Shown here: positions 55,601 through 64,000 of the stretch, piece by piece
How the letters are laid out: each line of letters begins with the position of its first letter
How positions within the stretch are numbered: position 1 is the stretch's first letter
Assembly: GCA_025667525.1 (NCBI GenBank)
Contig: CM046882.1
Coordinates: 502,394,792-502,458,791 of the forward strand
Length of the DNA: 64,000 nucleotides
DNA from: Glebionis coronaria
Taxonomy: Eukaryota > Streptophyta > Magnoliopsida > Asterales > Asteraceae
Direction of reading: 5' to 3'
Notes under the pieces: generated by a model
What the model was told of the DNA's origin: nothing
Databases searched by the model: none
What the model saw: the letters and a program-made list of their open reading frames with translations, nothing else
Position numbers and translations under genes: made by a program

Positions 55601-58393
55601 AAGGACCACAAAGGGGCGATTGCATGGAAGTTATCCGACATTAAGGGAATCGATCCCAAATTTTGTACACACAAAATATTAATGGAGGAAGATTTCAAGC
55701 CAACAATCCAAAGTCAAAGGAGGGTAAACCCCAAAATTCACGATGTCATCAAAAAGGAGGTCCTTAAACTCCTTGACGCGGGAATGATTTACCCTATTTC
55801 CGATAGCCCTTGGGTGAGTCCTATTCATTGTGTCCCTAAAAAGGGAGGGATGACCGTTGTGCCAAACGATGCCAACGAGTTAATTCCCACAAGACTCGTG
55901 ACCGGATGGAGAGTGTGCATTGACTATCGTAAGTTAAATGAAGCCACTCGAAAAGACCATTTTCCCTTGCCCTTCATGGACCAAATGTTGGAGCGTCTTG
56001 CGGGAAACGATTTCTATTGCTTTTTAGATGGTTTTTCCGGTTACTTCCAAATTCCCATCGATCCTCGTGATCAAGAAAAAACTACGTTTACGTGTCCATA
56101 TGGAACGTTTGCCTATCGTAGAATGCCATTCGGACTTTGTAATGCACCGGGAACTTTTCAACGATGCATGATGGCTATTTTTCATGATATGATCGAGAAG
56201 ACGATGGAAGTCTTCATGGATGACTTTTCCGTGTTTGGTGATTCCTTTACTTCGTGTTTGTCAAACCTTGAGAGAATGTTAAAACGTTGTGAGGAAACCA
56301 ACCTTGTGCTCAATTGGGAAAAATGTCATTTTATGGTTAAGAGTGGAATCGTCTTAGGGCACAAGGTCTCGAAAGTGGGGATTGAGGTAGATCAAGCTAA
56401 GGTAGACGTCATCGCCAAATTACCTCATCCCAAAACCGTCAAGGGAGTTAGGAGTTTCCTAGGCCACGCGGGCTTTTATCGACGATTCATCAAGGATTTC
56501 TCGAAGATTTCTCGACCCATTACACATCTTCTTGAAAAAGAGGCACGTTTTGTCTTTGACGAAGATTGTGTACGAGCCTTTGAGATCCTTAAGAGGAAAC
56601 TTACCGAAGCTCCCATTCTTGTTGCTCCAAATTGGAACCTCCCCTTTGAACTTATGTGTGATGCAAGTGATTACGCTATAGGGGCCGTTTTGGGGCAACG
56701 TCATGATAAGCATTTCTTGCCTATACACTATGCTAGCAAGACAATGACCGAGGCTCAACTTAAATACACTACAACGGAAAAGGAGTTCCTTGCCGTGGTG
56801 TATGCATTTGAGAAATTCCGACCTTACCTCGTCTTGACAAAATGCATAGTGTATACGGACCATTCGGCTATCAAGTATCTCATGGCTAAGCAAGATGCAA
56901 AGCCGAGATTACTTCGTTGGATTCTCCTCCTTCAAGAATTTGATCACAAAATCGTTGACAAAAAAGGAGCCGAGAATCTAGCGGCCGATCATCTCTCTCG
57001 TTTGGAAGATCCTCACCAAAGTGTTTACGAGCCTAAGGAAATCACCGAAACATTTCCGCTTGAAACACTTGGTGTAGTGAATTCTAAGCTTGACTCTTCT
57101 ACCCCATGGTTTGCGGATTTTGCAAATTACCATGCGGGTAACTTCATCATTAAGGGTATGACAACTCAAGAAAAACGAAAATTCTTTCGTGATGTCAAGT
57201 TCTATTTTTGGAACGACCCTTACTTGTTTCGAACTTGTGCGGATCAAATCATCCGCCGTTGTGTATTTGGCACCGAAGCTTCTAACATCCTTAGAGCTTG
57301 CCATGAGGGACCCACGGGTGGTCACCACGGTGCTAATCTCACGGCTAAAAAGGTGTTTGATGCCGGCTTCTTTTGGCCTACTATTTACCGAGATGCACAA
57401 GATCTTGTGAAGTCTTGTGATTCATGCCAACGACAAGGAAAAGCCTCACAAAAAGATGAAATGCCACAAAATATCATTCAAGTATGTGAGATCTTTGACG
57501 TTTGGGGCATAGACTTTATGGGGCCGTTCCCATCATCTCGTGGTAATAAGTACATTCTCGTTGCGGTTGACTACCTTTCTAAGTGGGTGGAGGCGAAGGC
57601 CTTGCCCACCAATGATGCTCGTGTGGTAGTCAAATTCTTGAAAAGTTTGTTTGCTAGGTTTGGAACCCCTCGTGCGATCATAAGCGATCGTGGAACCCAT
57701 TTTTGTAATGACCAATTCGAAAGAGTCTTAAGGAAATATGGGGTTACACATCGTCTTTCTACGGCTTATCACCCACAAACGAGTGGGCAAGTCGAGGTTT
57801 CAAACCGAGCATTGAAGAGGATCTTGGAGAGATCCGTGGGGGAAAACCGACAATCTTGGTCGGATAAGTTAGACGATGCTTTATGGGCCTTTAGGACCGC
57901 TCATAAGACGCCCATTGGGTGCACCCCCTATAAGCTTGTGTATGGAAAGAATTGTCATTTGCCTATCGAGTTAGAACACAAGGCTTATTGGGCCCTAAAG
58001 CATTGTAATGATGACATGGAGACCACGGGAAAACACCGGAAAATGCAACTAAATGAATTGGATGAATTAAGGGACATTGCTTATGAAAATTCATTGATTT
58101 ATAAAGAGAAAACTAAAAAGTTGCATGATTCAAAAATTAAAAACCGGGTTTTTAACATTGGGGATCAAGTTTTACTTTTTAATTCAAGATTGAAAATATT
58201 TTCCGGTAAATTGAAATCCCGTTGGTCCGGTCCATTCACCGTGACTCAAGTGTTTCCTTATGGGACCATCGAGCTAGCTCAAGATGATGGTCCTAACTTC
58301 AAGGTGAATGGACATAGGTTGAAGCACTACTTTGGTGGGGAAGTTCCATCCTTGAACTACCTCGACCAAGTCACCTTCCCCAATGATAATTAG
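52652..58393 (+). CDS. Element E gag-pol polyprotein
   Basis: ATG at 52652 ([15 protein letters not shown]) is preferred over an in-frame TTG ten codons earlier; the product is 1,913 residues. Order: basic N-terminus; retrotransposon gag (about 75-250, [20 protein letters not shown]); zinc knuckle near 309, [13 protein letters not shown], in which the last cysteine is tyrosine; asparagine-rich and coiled-coil stretch; aspartic protease near 717 ([12 protein letters not shown], the Athila form of the active site); RT (about 1040-1260) with [27 protein letters not shown] and FMDDF near 1187; RNase H near 1335 ([23 protein letters not shown]); integrase HHCC ([10 protein letters not shown]...CDSCQRQ near 1550) and core D-D-E ([25 protein letters not shown]; about 1617-1717); C-terminal chromatin-side region to 1913. 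Intact frame and twin LTRs suggest possible activity; the knuckle change is the one visible defect. Confidence 0.9.
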   Translation: MQTRSKARRARKRRNKSLTPTSEDSPIDEPIVVKEAPMANRTMMELLQAPTEGYGEAIVIPAILAENFEVKTGLLSMIQNNKFRGDEKDNPHNHIRQFNRLTATCKFKDVSNDSIKMMLFPYSLAGPAKIWLEKEPPNSILTWKDLVSKFVNQFFPPSKTTHLKNEISKFSQEFNESFSTAWNRFKEMLHECPHHGFSDLHQIDTFYNGLNDHERDYLNAAAGGNFLCKTVEEALVIIENRSKVYNPRSTSSVRKASSSSSPSLSHTVDACQVEANLENKIFDIVKGLLVEFKVGEQPAPATIKAVEVSCMYCGGAHDYSEYITNGGNTSSAYAAAGTYNQNGQVPRTNQLTPPGFSPNQNANNYRNNQVGYQNNQRNNYKGNNNYGNQGSSSNSQLQNQNQNRNFQNASQALQNNKELPLEFLNYTTSNEKIMENIQEQMANQAKETAKNAKELATFIKENLAMRNELKNDFANQIRGQNNKIEQSHARLEQRIDQKAASQDVKFNNFDAKLNTILECVMVNKASTSGGLPSNTVSNPKGEMKVITIRSGKALKEPTPQPITPTVEEIEEESEVVVEKEHISSPQSTAHATPTVDPSPILEPEIPKAMPMPQPTPPLPYPSRLRKEKRQERDNYQFELFMKMFRDLHFNVSFADALVMMPRFAANFKSMLNNKEKLQQKSSCSSVYLNRIPQKVGDPGKFLIPCAIQDMEECYALADLGASINLMPLAIYKSLNLPNLTPSRMSIELADHSTILACGLAEDVFVKVGKFYYPVDFIVVDIPTDPQVPLILGRSFLDTSMALIDVHARKITLRFNDEELVINATQNSQLSHVYSVATINLVDMIDVVCEEFSQEVLGFGDEETSGNPTMLDPILDNSTPTFTPFEGGGFTLEEFDVPRTCDEDLDNYEDFSIIKDFLNDFPFPPPEEVMSIEPKSSLEEPPILELKDLPPHLEYVYLEEDDKLPVIIAKELSNDEKTALVDVLKDHKGAIAWKLSDIKGIDPKFCTHKILMEEDFKPTIQSQRRVNPKIHDVIKKEVLKLLDAGMIYPISDSPWVSPIHCVPKKGGMTVVPNDANELIPTRLVTGWRVCIDYRKLNEATRKDHFPLPFMDQMLERLAGNDFYCFLDGFSGYFQIPIDPRDQEKTTFTCPYGTFAYRRMPFGLCNAPGTFQRCMMAIFHDMIEKTMEVFMDDFSVFGDSFTSCLSNLERMLKRCEETNLVLNWEKCHFMVKSGIVLGHKVSKVGIEVDQAKVDVIAKLPHPKTVKGVRSFLGHAGFYRRFIKDFSKISRPITHLLEKEARFVFDEDCVRAFEILKRKLTEAPILVAPNWNLPFELMCDASDYAIGAVLGQRHDKHFLPIHYASKTMTEAQLKYTTTEKEFLAVVYAFEKFRPYLVLTKCIVYTDHSAIKYLMAKQDAKPRLLRWILLLQEFDHKIVDKKGAENLAADHLSRLEDPHQSVYEPKEITETFPLETLGVVNSKLDSSTPWFADFANYHAGNFIIKGMTTQEKRKFFRDVKFYFWNDPYLFRTCADQIIRRCVFGTEASNILRACHEGPTGGHHGANLTAKKVFDAGFFWPTIYRDAQDLVKSCDSCQRQGKASQKDEMPQNIIQVCEIFDVWGIDFMGPFPSSRGNKYILVAVDYLSKWVEAKALPTNDARVVVKFLKSLFARFGTPRAIISDRGTHFCNDQFERVLRKYGVTHRLSTAYHPQTSGQVEVSNRALKRILERSVGENRQSWSDKLDDALWAFRTAHKTPIGCTPYKLVYGKNCHLPIELEHKAYWALKHCNDDMETTGKHRKMQLNELDELRDIAYENSLIYKEKTKKLHDSKIKNRVFNIGDQVLLFNSRLKIFSGKLKSRWSGPFTVTQVFPYGTIELAQDDGPNFKVNGHRLKHYFGGEVPSLNYLDQVTFPNDN

Positions 58394-60223
58394 TATTGAG
58401 GGGATCGAGTCGAGCTCATGACTCGGTAATCAAAAACGAGGTGCCTCGTGGGGGAGTCCCATGCTTATCCTATGTACATATTATCGCTTTCTTAGTCTAA
58501 TGTAGCTTACGTGTGGGGATTCGTGCCCTTCCAACTTTTATTTCGTGGTTGTTTGTGCATTATGGTTTTTAGATCATGATCTTCACGATTGGAGCCTCTC
58601 GTGTTCGTTTTATGGGAGCACTCGATCGTTTGCTTTGGAGACATTTCTCAATATCCATGATATATCCTTTATTGTTCTAACCTTAGGTTTTTAGCACACT
58701 TCATAAACGGCTTCAAATTTAATGGTTACACCCTTTCCATGCTAGATTAGGCATTCGACTACGTCTCTAGTATGGGGTGTTTGCACCCCTAGACTCGAAA
58801 CATTGAGGACAATGTTTAACTTTAGTATGGGGGGGTGAATAGATACTTGCCTTGCCAAACCTTCACGCTTTCCAAAGTTTATCTTTTTGTTATCGTTTTG
58901 TTGCAAAATAAGGCTAAAAATGGCCAAATTTTAAAATTTTTCTCATATTTTATAAGTGTTTGAAGACACGAATGTAGATTTTCCGATGGCGAGAATAAGA
59001 GTAATTTTTGACTCGACCGTGCGTGTTGAGCACTTAGCTTTGGTTCCTTAACTACACATTAGGCTAAGTCTCTTAAATGAGGACGAGAAATGATAGAGTT
59101 AATTATAAGTTACTATGCTAAACGTAGAGTACTCGTATTCTTTCAAAAACTCATGTGTTCTCGTTGTTTGCTTATTCTCCCTTCGCATGTAAATATTTTT
59201 TGCTTAATAAATATTGACTTAAGCGGTTTAGTTAGGATTGTTGGGTTTCTAGTCTTTTCTAGTAGCTTCCGTGTAATTAAATTAGGAAGACATTAAGATA
59301 TCACCAGCGTCACGGTTTTGAAGTATTGGCACCCCAATAATCGAAAGCTTCACCTAATAATAAGATTTCAAGTGCTCACCTAAATCAAGCAAACAATTTG
59401 AAGCCCCACAAGGCCTAAAATCTATGCAAAATTGAAAGTGAATCAAGCCTTAATCTTCGAAGCTTTAAAGATCCAAAATTCGCTTTAGCGTGAGGATATA
59501 CGTCTTTGGCTAATAAAACCACCGATGAGGCGGATAATAAAAGGCAAGGCAAGACCGAAGTCATAATAAAAACTTCATGGCGAAGTTGAATAAAAGATGG
59601 AGGTAAACCAAAGATAATAAGGCCCTTCCGTTAGGGGGCGTATAAAAGTCTTGGTAATAAGTCTCATGTTCAAAACCGTTATAAAACCGTGTTTATCGAT
59701 TCTTCTTGTCAACTTAATTTTTTAACATCGTCGTCTATTAGGAGGGGTTATTGATTTGATGGTCTTAGTTACACCGTTAGGACTCTATTTTTAGACCTAA
59801 ATCTCTATTATCGCATAAGTCAAACAATGTATCCTCGTGAAACATTCAAGACATCATAAAATATAAGAGATACAACTTAGGAATAATGGGAGAATAAGTG
59901 CGTGATTAGGGCATATGAGTAGTGTTAGCATTACTAACTTATAATGACAATGATCTCGTTGCACGCTTAGCATGGAATTGAAGTGAAAATCGAGGACGAT
60001 GAAATTATTTCTAACGAAGCATTCAAGTGTTCTTATTCTATGAACCTAAACGTCCCATTTTGCGATGAAAATCATACATTATGTCTAAAACGCAAGTAGT
60101 AGTAATAGTGGTAGTGTAGCTAGTTTATCATTTCAATAAAGTGAATAAAATGAATTTTGGAGATGCTACGATACTTTATTCTAGCATTGCGTGAGGGCAC
60201 GGCAATGGTTTAGTATGGGGGAG
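58394..60223 (+). other. Element E 3' non-coding region with two purine tracts
   Basis: There are 1.83 kb between pol and the 3' LTR with no long frame; an env-like gene is absent. AGTATGGGGGGGTGAA near 58824-58839 looks like a polypurine tract but is 1.4 kb from the LTR; the one at 60211-60223, AGTATGGGGGAG, directly precedes the LTR. A degenerate run of ATAATAAAA words lies at 59350-59690. Confidence 0.65.
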
Positions 60224-61656
60224 TGATGAGACGGCTTTTATACATGGTCTCATCGTTCTTTTTGGACTCAAAATGCATTAAATATCATCAAAATACCCAA
60301 ATATATGCTTGTGTTTGTTGCTTGTGTAATTTAGGTACGGATATTGAGAAAATGACAAAAGATCACAAGAATCACGCAAAAACGAACACGGGAAACGAAG
60401 CCGCACGATGAACCAAGCCCTAGTGAGGAATTTTCCAAAGAAAACCCTTGAAGATTTGAAGAATGTTGAAGATTGGTCCTCCAAGTTTGAAGAATTGACA
60501 CTTTATACCCTTGTATCTTCATAATTACAAGTTTGGTCCCTAAAGTTTGTCAAAATTACAAAAAGGACCTTTAACTTTGAAGAATTGGCAAATTTAGTCC
60601 CTCATCAAATCTAAATTGTCAAAAATGGTCCTCCAAGAAGTCAACCAACAAGTCAAAGCCTTGAAGATTGAAAATATGGCAAATTCAGTCCTTGGAAAAT
60701 GAAGATATTGCATAAATGGTCCTTGTTTCAAGTTTACAAAAATATTGAGCCAAAAATGACAAGTGCTGAAAGTTTTTAACAAAGGAAAAGGGGTTTTGAG
60801 TATTTAAATAGCAAATGAACAAATAAGGAAGGCCAGGGGCCAAATCTGTCAAACATTATAACTTCTCTCCTCCAGTCACAAAGTGACACATCACCCGACC
60901 CACCCAAACCATTTACCCAAAACCCGACCCATACCAATACCTAACCCGGTTAAACCTTAATTAAAAGAACACGTTTCATATTTTTAATCATCTTCTTTCC
61001 TTAAACACTTTTACCCTAAAAAAATCAAAACCCGTCTTCACCTTATGAACCCTAATTTTTCCCCAAATCCCAAGTTCATAATTAATACCTAATCTACTCC
61101 AGATTAGAAATTGGTCATGGATAAAACCCAAACCCACTTTTAAAACTCCCATCACTCTCACCCCTGGTCCCCAAAACCCCACCCAGTCACAAGAAAACAA
61201 GATTGCACCAGAAGATCAACGATTTGGAAAGCTTGCTTATTGCCCACAACAAATCCAACGCACAAGATTCCTCCATACAGCTCAGCAATCACATGATTTT
61301 CAAGAAGATTTCAAAAACAGCATCTTCAAAGGATATCCGAATATCCTTCAAGGGCATTCATGGAAATTCGTCTACTAGGGTTAGCTTTTTCTTTGATTCT
61401 AGAACCTGCTGTGACCCTCTATATAAAGGGCGAATAGGGTTTTATTTTTTTTTTGTCTCGGATTTCTTGTAATTTACTTTTATGAATGAAAAGTTAAAGT
61501 TTTTAAAAAGCATCCGAGTTCCATTTTAATTTAATGTTCGTGTTTAAGTTTATAATATTTACAATTGTGTTGAAGTTTTCTGCTTAAGTTTTTCAGTTAA
61601 GTTAATTGAAGTTGATTCAAGTTTTCAGCTTTTTGTTTAAAATTAATCTGTTCATT

Positions 61657-61687
<31 letters not shown>

Positions 61688-64000
61688 TATACTTGTGTTT
61701 TTTTTTTTTTTGTTTTTTTTAACTTGCAGGTTTGAATTGTTTGTTGATCTGTGTTCTGCACCAATCCGGATTGGTTTGGAGGTGGATAATCTTCCACTAG
61801 ACCCTTGGATGTAAGGGTCTTTGGTAAGGTCTTTGGTTCCCTTTTTCAAAATTTCAGAAAATACATGTTGAATGATCTTGGGTGATTTGATGGTATAAGT
61901 TGTTATAAGCTATTGATTCATGCTCTTTTATGTGTGTATGCATGATAGATGCTAGATGGGTCAAGTGTGAATGAGTTTTTGAAGTTTTTATTGAAAAAAG
62001 TTAGGTTTCAGTTTTTACTAGGGGTGTTTGGATCCTAGTATTAGCAGGGTAGAATTTTTTATTTAAGCTTTCATAGGGTGGTAGAAGGGTCGGTTAGTGT
62101 TGAGTTTTGTTGTTGTTAGTTAGTAAGCCAGATTAGAAGGAGTTTGAAACAATTTGTGAGGTTTTAAAAGTGGAAAGGTAGTCAAAAATCTGTGTTGCCA
62201 TATCTGCTTGTTTTTTTTCTCATAATTTGTTGCTTGATCTTGGATTCATGTTGAGTATTAGTGTTGCTTGAGGTTTGATTTTGCTTGTGTGCTTTCTTGT
62301 GAGTATATGTGCTTGGTTTGAGCTCCTAGAAATCACTAGGTTACATGATATAAGCATATAAGTCCTCAGGTCCATCCATTTTACATCAGAGAGTTAATAA
62401 GCCTATTTGTGCATTGAATTGGCTTATTTGTGTATTTGTTTTGTGTGATTTTGATTGCTAAGTGATTTAATCTTGTTGTCAAGTGACTTCTTGTGCTCAA
62501 AGGAGCACAAGAGTGCCCCAACTGTCCACAAATAAGCATCCAAATAAGCTCAATAAGCCCAAGTCCTCTTGGCTTAAAAACAATTCCAAATCTGCTTGTG
62601 TTTAAACACATACTGTCCACGTTTTGTTAATTAATTGGCTTAAATTCAGTATAAAAAAAGAAGTTTGGAGTCAGATTATAAGCTATACAAGTGTTTAAGT
62701 TAAAGGTTAAAAGCAAAAAAAAAAAATACTAGTTGCTTTCGTTTCACAAGCTGCGCCGCAAGACCCAACCTGTTGCGGCGCAACTGAAAGAGCTGCAAAT
62801 CAAGGTACCCTCGCAACACTAGTTGCGGCGCAAGGTACAACCTGTTGCGGCGCAACAAAAGTGAAAAAAAAAGGGGTGCCAGGACTCGAACCCACACCCT
62901 CTCGCTCAACAGCACTACGTGTTAACCAATTGCCCTTGGGACTTTTACTGGTAATACTTTACCAGTTTGATTACTAAGGGACTAATTGGTTTGGGCTTAT
63001 TCTTCTAGCCGTAGCTTTTTCTTAGCTAATTTAGCTTATCCAATAAGCTTGACGACCCTAGCTTATTTTTCTTAGGTTGATATTAGGAAAGCTGATTTTT
63101 CTGTTTTAAATTTTTATTTTTCTCTTTATTCAATTATTTATTAGGATTATTTTTTGTTTTAATCTTAGAAAGCATATTAAAAATAGTAGACAGTAATTAA
63201 AAAACAAAAAAAAATAGTTTTTAAGTTTCATTTTATATTTTTTGAGGTTTACATTAAATTAACTTTTCAAAAACTTTAATTTTTGATTTTATTTGATTTT
63301 AGGTTTTTTATTAAACTTTAAAAATTAATATAAAATTAATTAAGAGGTTTTAGAAACTTTAATTTACATTTTCTTTCTAGTTAGAATATTTAGGATTTTT
63401 GAGAATTTTTTAGAATTTATTTAGGAACTTTTAATTTTTTTGATTATTTTATTATTATTTTATTCATTAAAATAAAAAGTTTTATTTTAATTTCTTTTTC
63501 ATTTTTCCTAGATTCTATAGCATTAATTAGGACTTTTCCCATTTGTAGAATAATTTTTAGGCCTTTCAATTAATTTTTAGATTTAATTTAAGATTTAATA
63601 GATTTTAATAGTTTTTAGGAGTTTAAAAATAGTTTAATTTGATTTTAAAATTTTTAAAAATAGTTTTTAGCTTAATTAGGATATTTTTGAGGTTTACAAA
63701 TTATAAAATCTTGTTTAGGGCTTTTTAATAATTAAAAGTGATTTTTAGGGCTTTAATTAGCATTAAAAAGTCATTATTTAATTAATTAAAAGGTTTTAGC
63801 AAGTTTGGATTTTTTGTAAACTCTTAGAATATTATTTGGGATTTTTAGGAATTTTTAGAAATTTTTAGGTTAAAATTTTAATTTTCGTCGTTTTTACGGT
63901 TTTACGTTTACGCCTTTTTCGTCATAGTTTAATTAGTTTTCGTAACCGTCAATTCTTTCCTTTCTTATTTCTTTTTCAATCAATATAATCTCAAACCAAA
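60224..64000 (+). repeat. 3' LTR of element E, truncated by the window end
   Basis: It matches 47979-51759 throughout; the last 140 bases or so lie outside. Differences seen are a shorter poly-A (61657 onward), one extra TA, and one-base changes in T runs. Confidence 0.9.

Larger units (their letters stand above)
47979..64000 (+). mobile_element. Element E: Athila-type Ty3/gypsy retrotransposon, nearly complete
   Basis: The 5' LTR is 47979-51900 and the 3' LTR starts at 60224 and runs off the window. The primer site TGGCGCCGCTGCCGGGGA is the Asp-tRNA type used by Athila elements. A single 1,913-codon gag-pro-RT-RNase H-integrase frame is open. The LTRs appear identical except in poly-A, TA and poly-T runs, so insertion is very recent. 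Projected length is about 16.2 kb. The left flank ATCTC (47974-47978) is the predicted target duplication. No env-like ORF follows pol, unlike classical Athila. Confidence 0.9.

Overview
The window is plant nuclear DNA, AT-rich and dominated by LTR retrotransposons. The gag types (two distinct Ty1/copia families, one with an extra ORF after RNase H), an ARID/CCHC retroelement and an Athila-type Ty3/gypsy element together suggest an Asteraceae genome, perhaps tribe Anthemideae. That assignment rests on recalled family resemblance, not on a search. Host genes survive only as fragments: a 13-lipoxygenase piece (3-437, +), two tandem copies of an unrecognised minus-strand gene end (720-2760), a biotinyl/lipoyl-like domain exon (13593-13850, -) and the 3' exons of a UBC25/26/PHO2-like E2 ubiquitin-conjugating gene (16664-19154, -).

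Left part (1-19.3 kb). After the gene fragments come an LTR-like remnant (3558-4015), a hAT-type MITE with a perfect 8-bp target duplication (4445-4854), and directly beside it a 7.7-kb minus-strand Ty3/gypsy element (4863-12527) with 2.75-kb LTRs and a non-coding 2.16-kb interior, i.e. a LARD-like non-autonomous element. A 2.4-kb LTR-flanked element (14222-16607, -) carries a zinc knuckle, a decayed protease-like region and an ARID DNA-binding domain but no reverse transcriptase. A 1.45-kb non-autonomous element (16987-18434, -) with identical-length LTRs and a perfect 5-bp duplication splits an exon of the E2 gene.

Right part (19.3-64 kb) is one nest of LTR elements. Element B (copia, +, from 19277) is old and full of stop codons. 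Element G (copia, +, 23050-34981) inserted in B just downstream of its GAG-pre-integrase region. Element D (copia, +, from 38882) inserted in B's 3' LTR. Element C (copia of D's family, minus strand, from 44365) inserted in D's coding region. Element E (Athila-type gypsy, +, from 47979) inserted in C's RNase H and runs past the window end. E is the youngest: its LTRs differ, as far as I compared, only in homopolymer or dinucleotide runs, and its 1,913-codon gag-pol frame is open. D, C and E all continue outside the window.

The most unusual signals are: (1) a motif of the form RRCG(C/T)TGAC repeated about 45 times through element G, in LTRs, coding and non-coding DNA, always on the sense strand and mostly at exactly 21-bp spacing; (2) the ARID-carrying retroelement; (3) three inverted repeats bracketing the TATA box in the D and C LTRs, conserved in structure while their sequence changes; and (4) a 23-unit ATTCCGGATAAG minisatellite in the leader of D.
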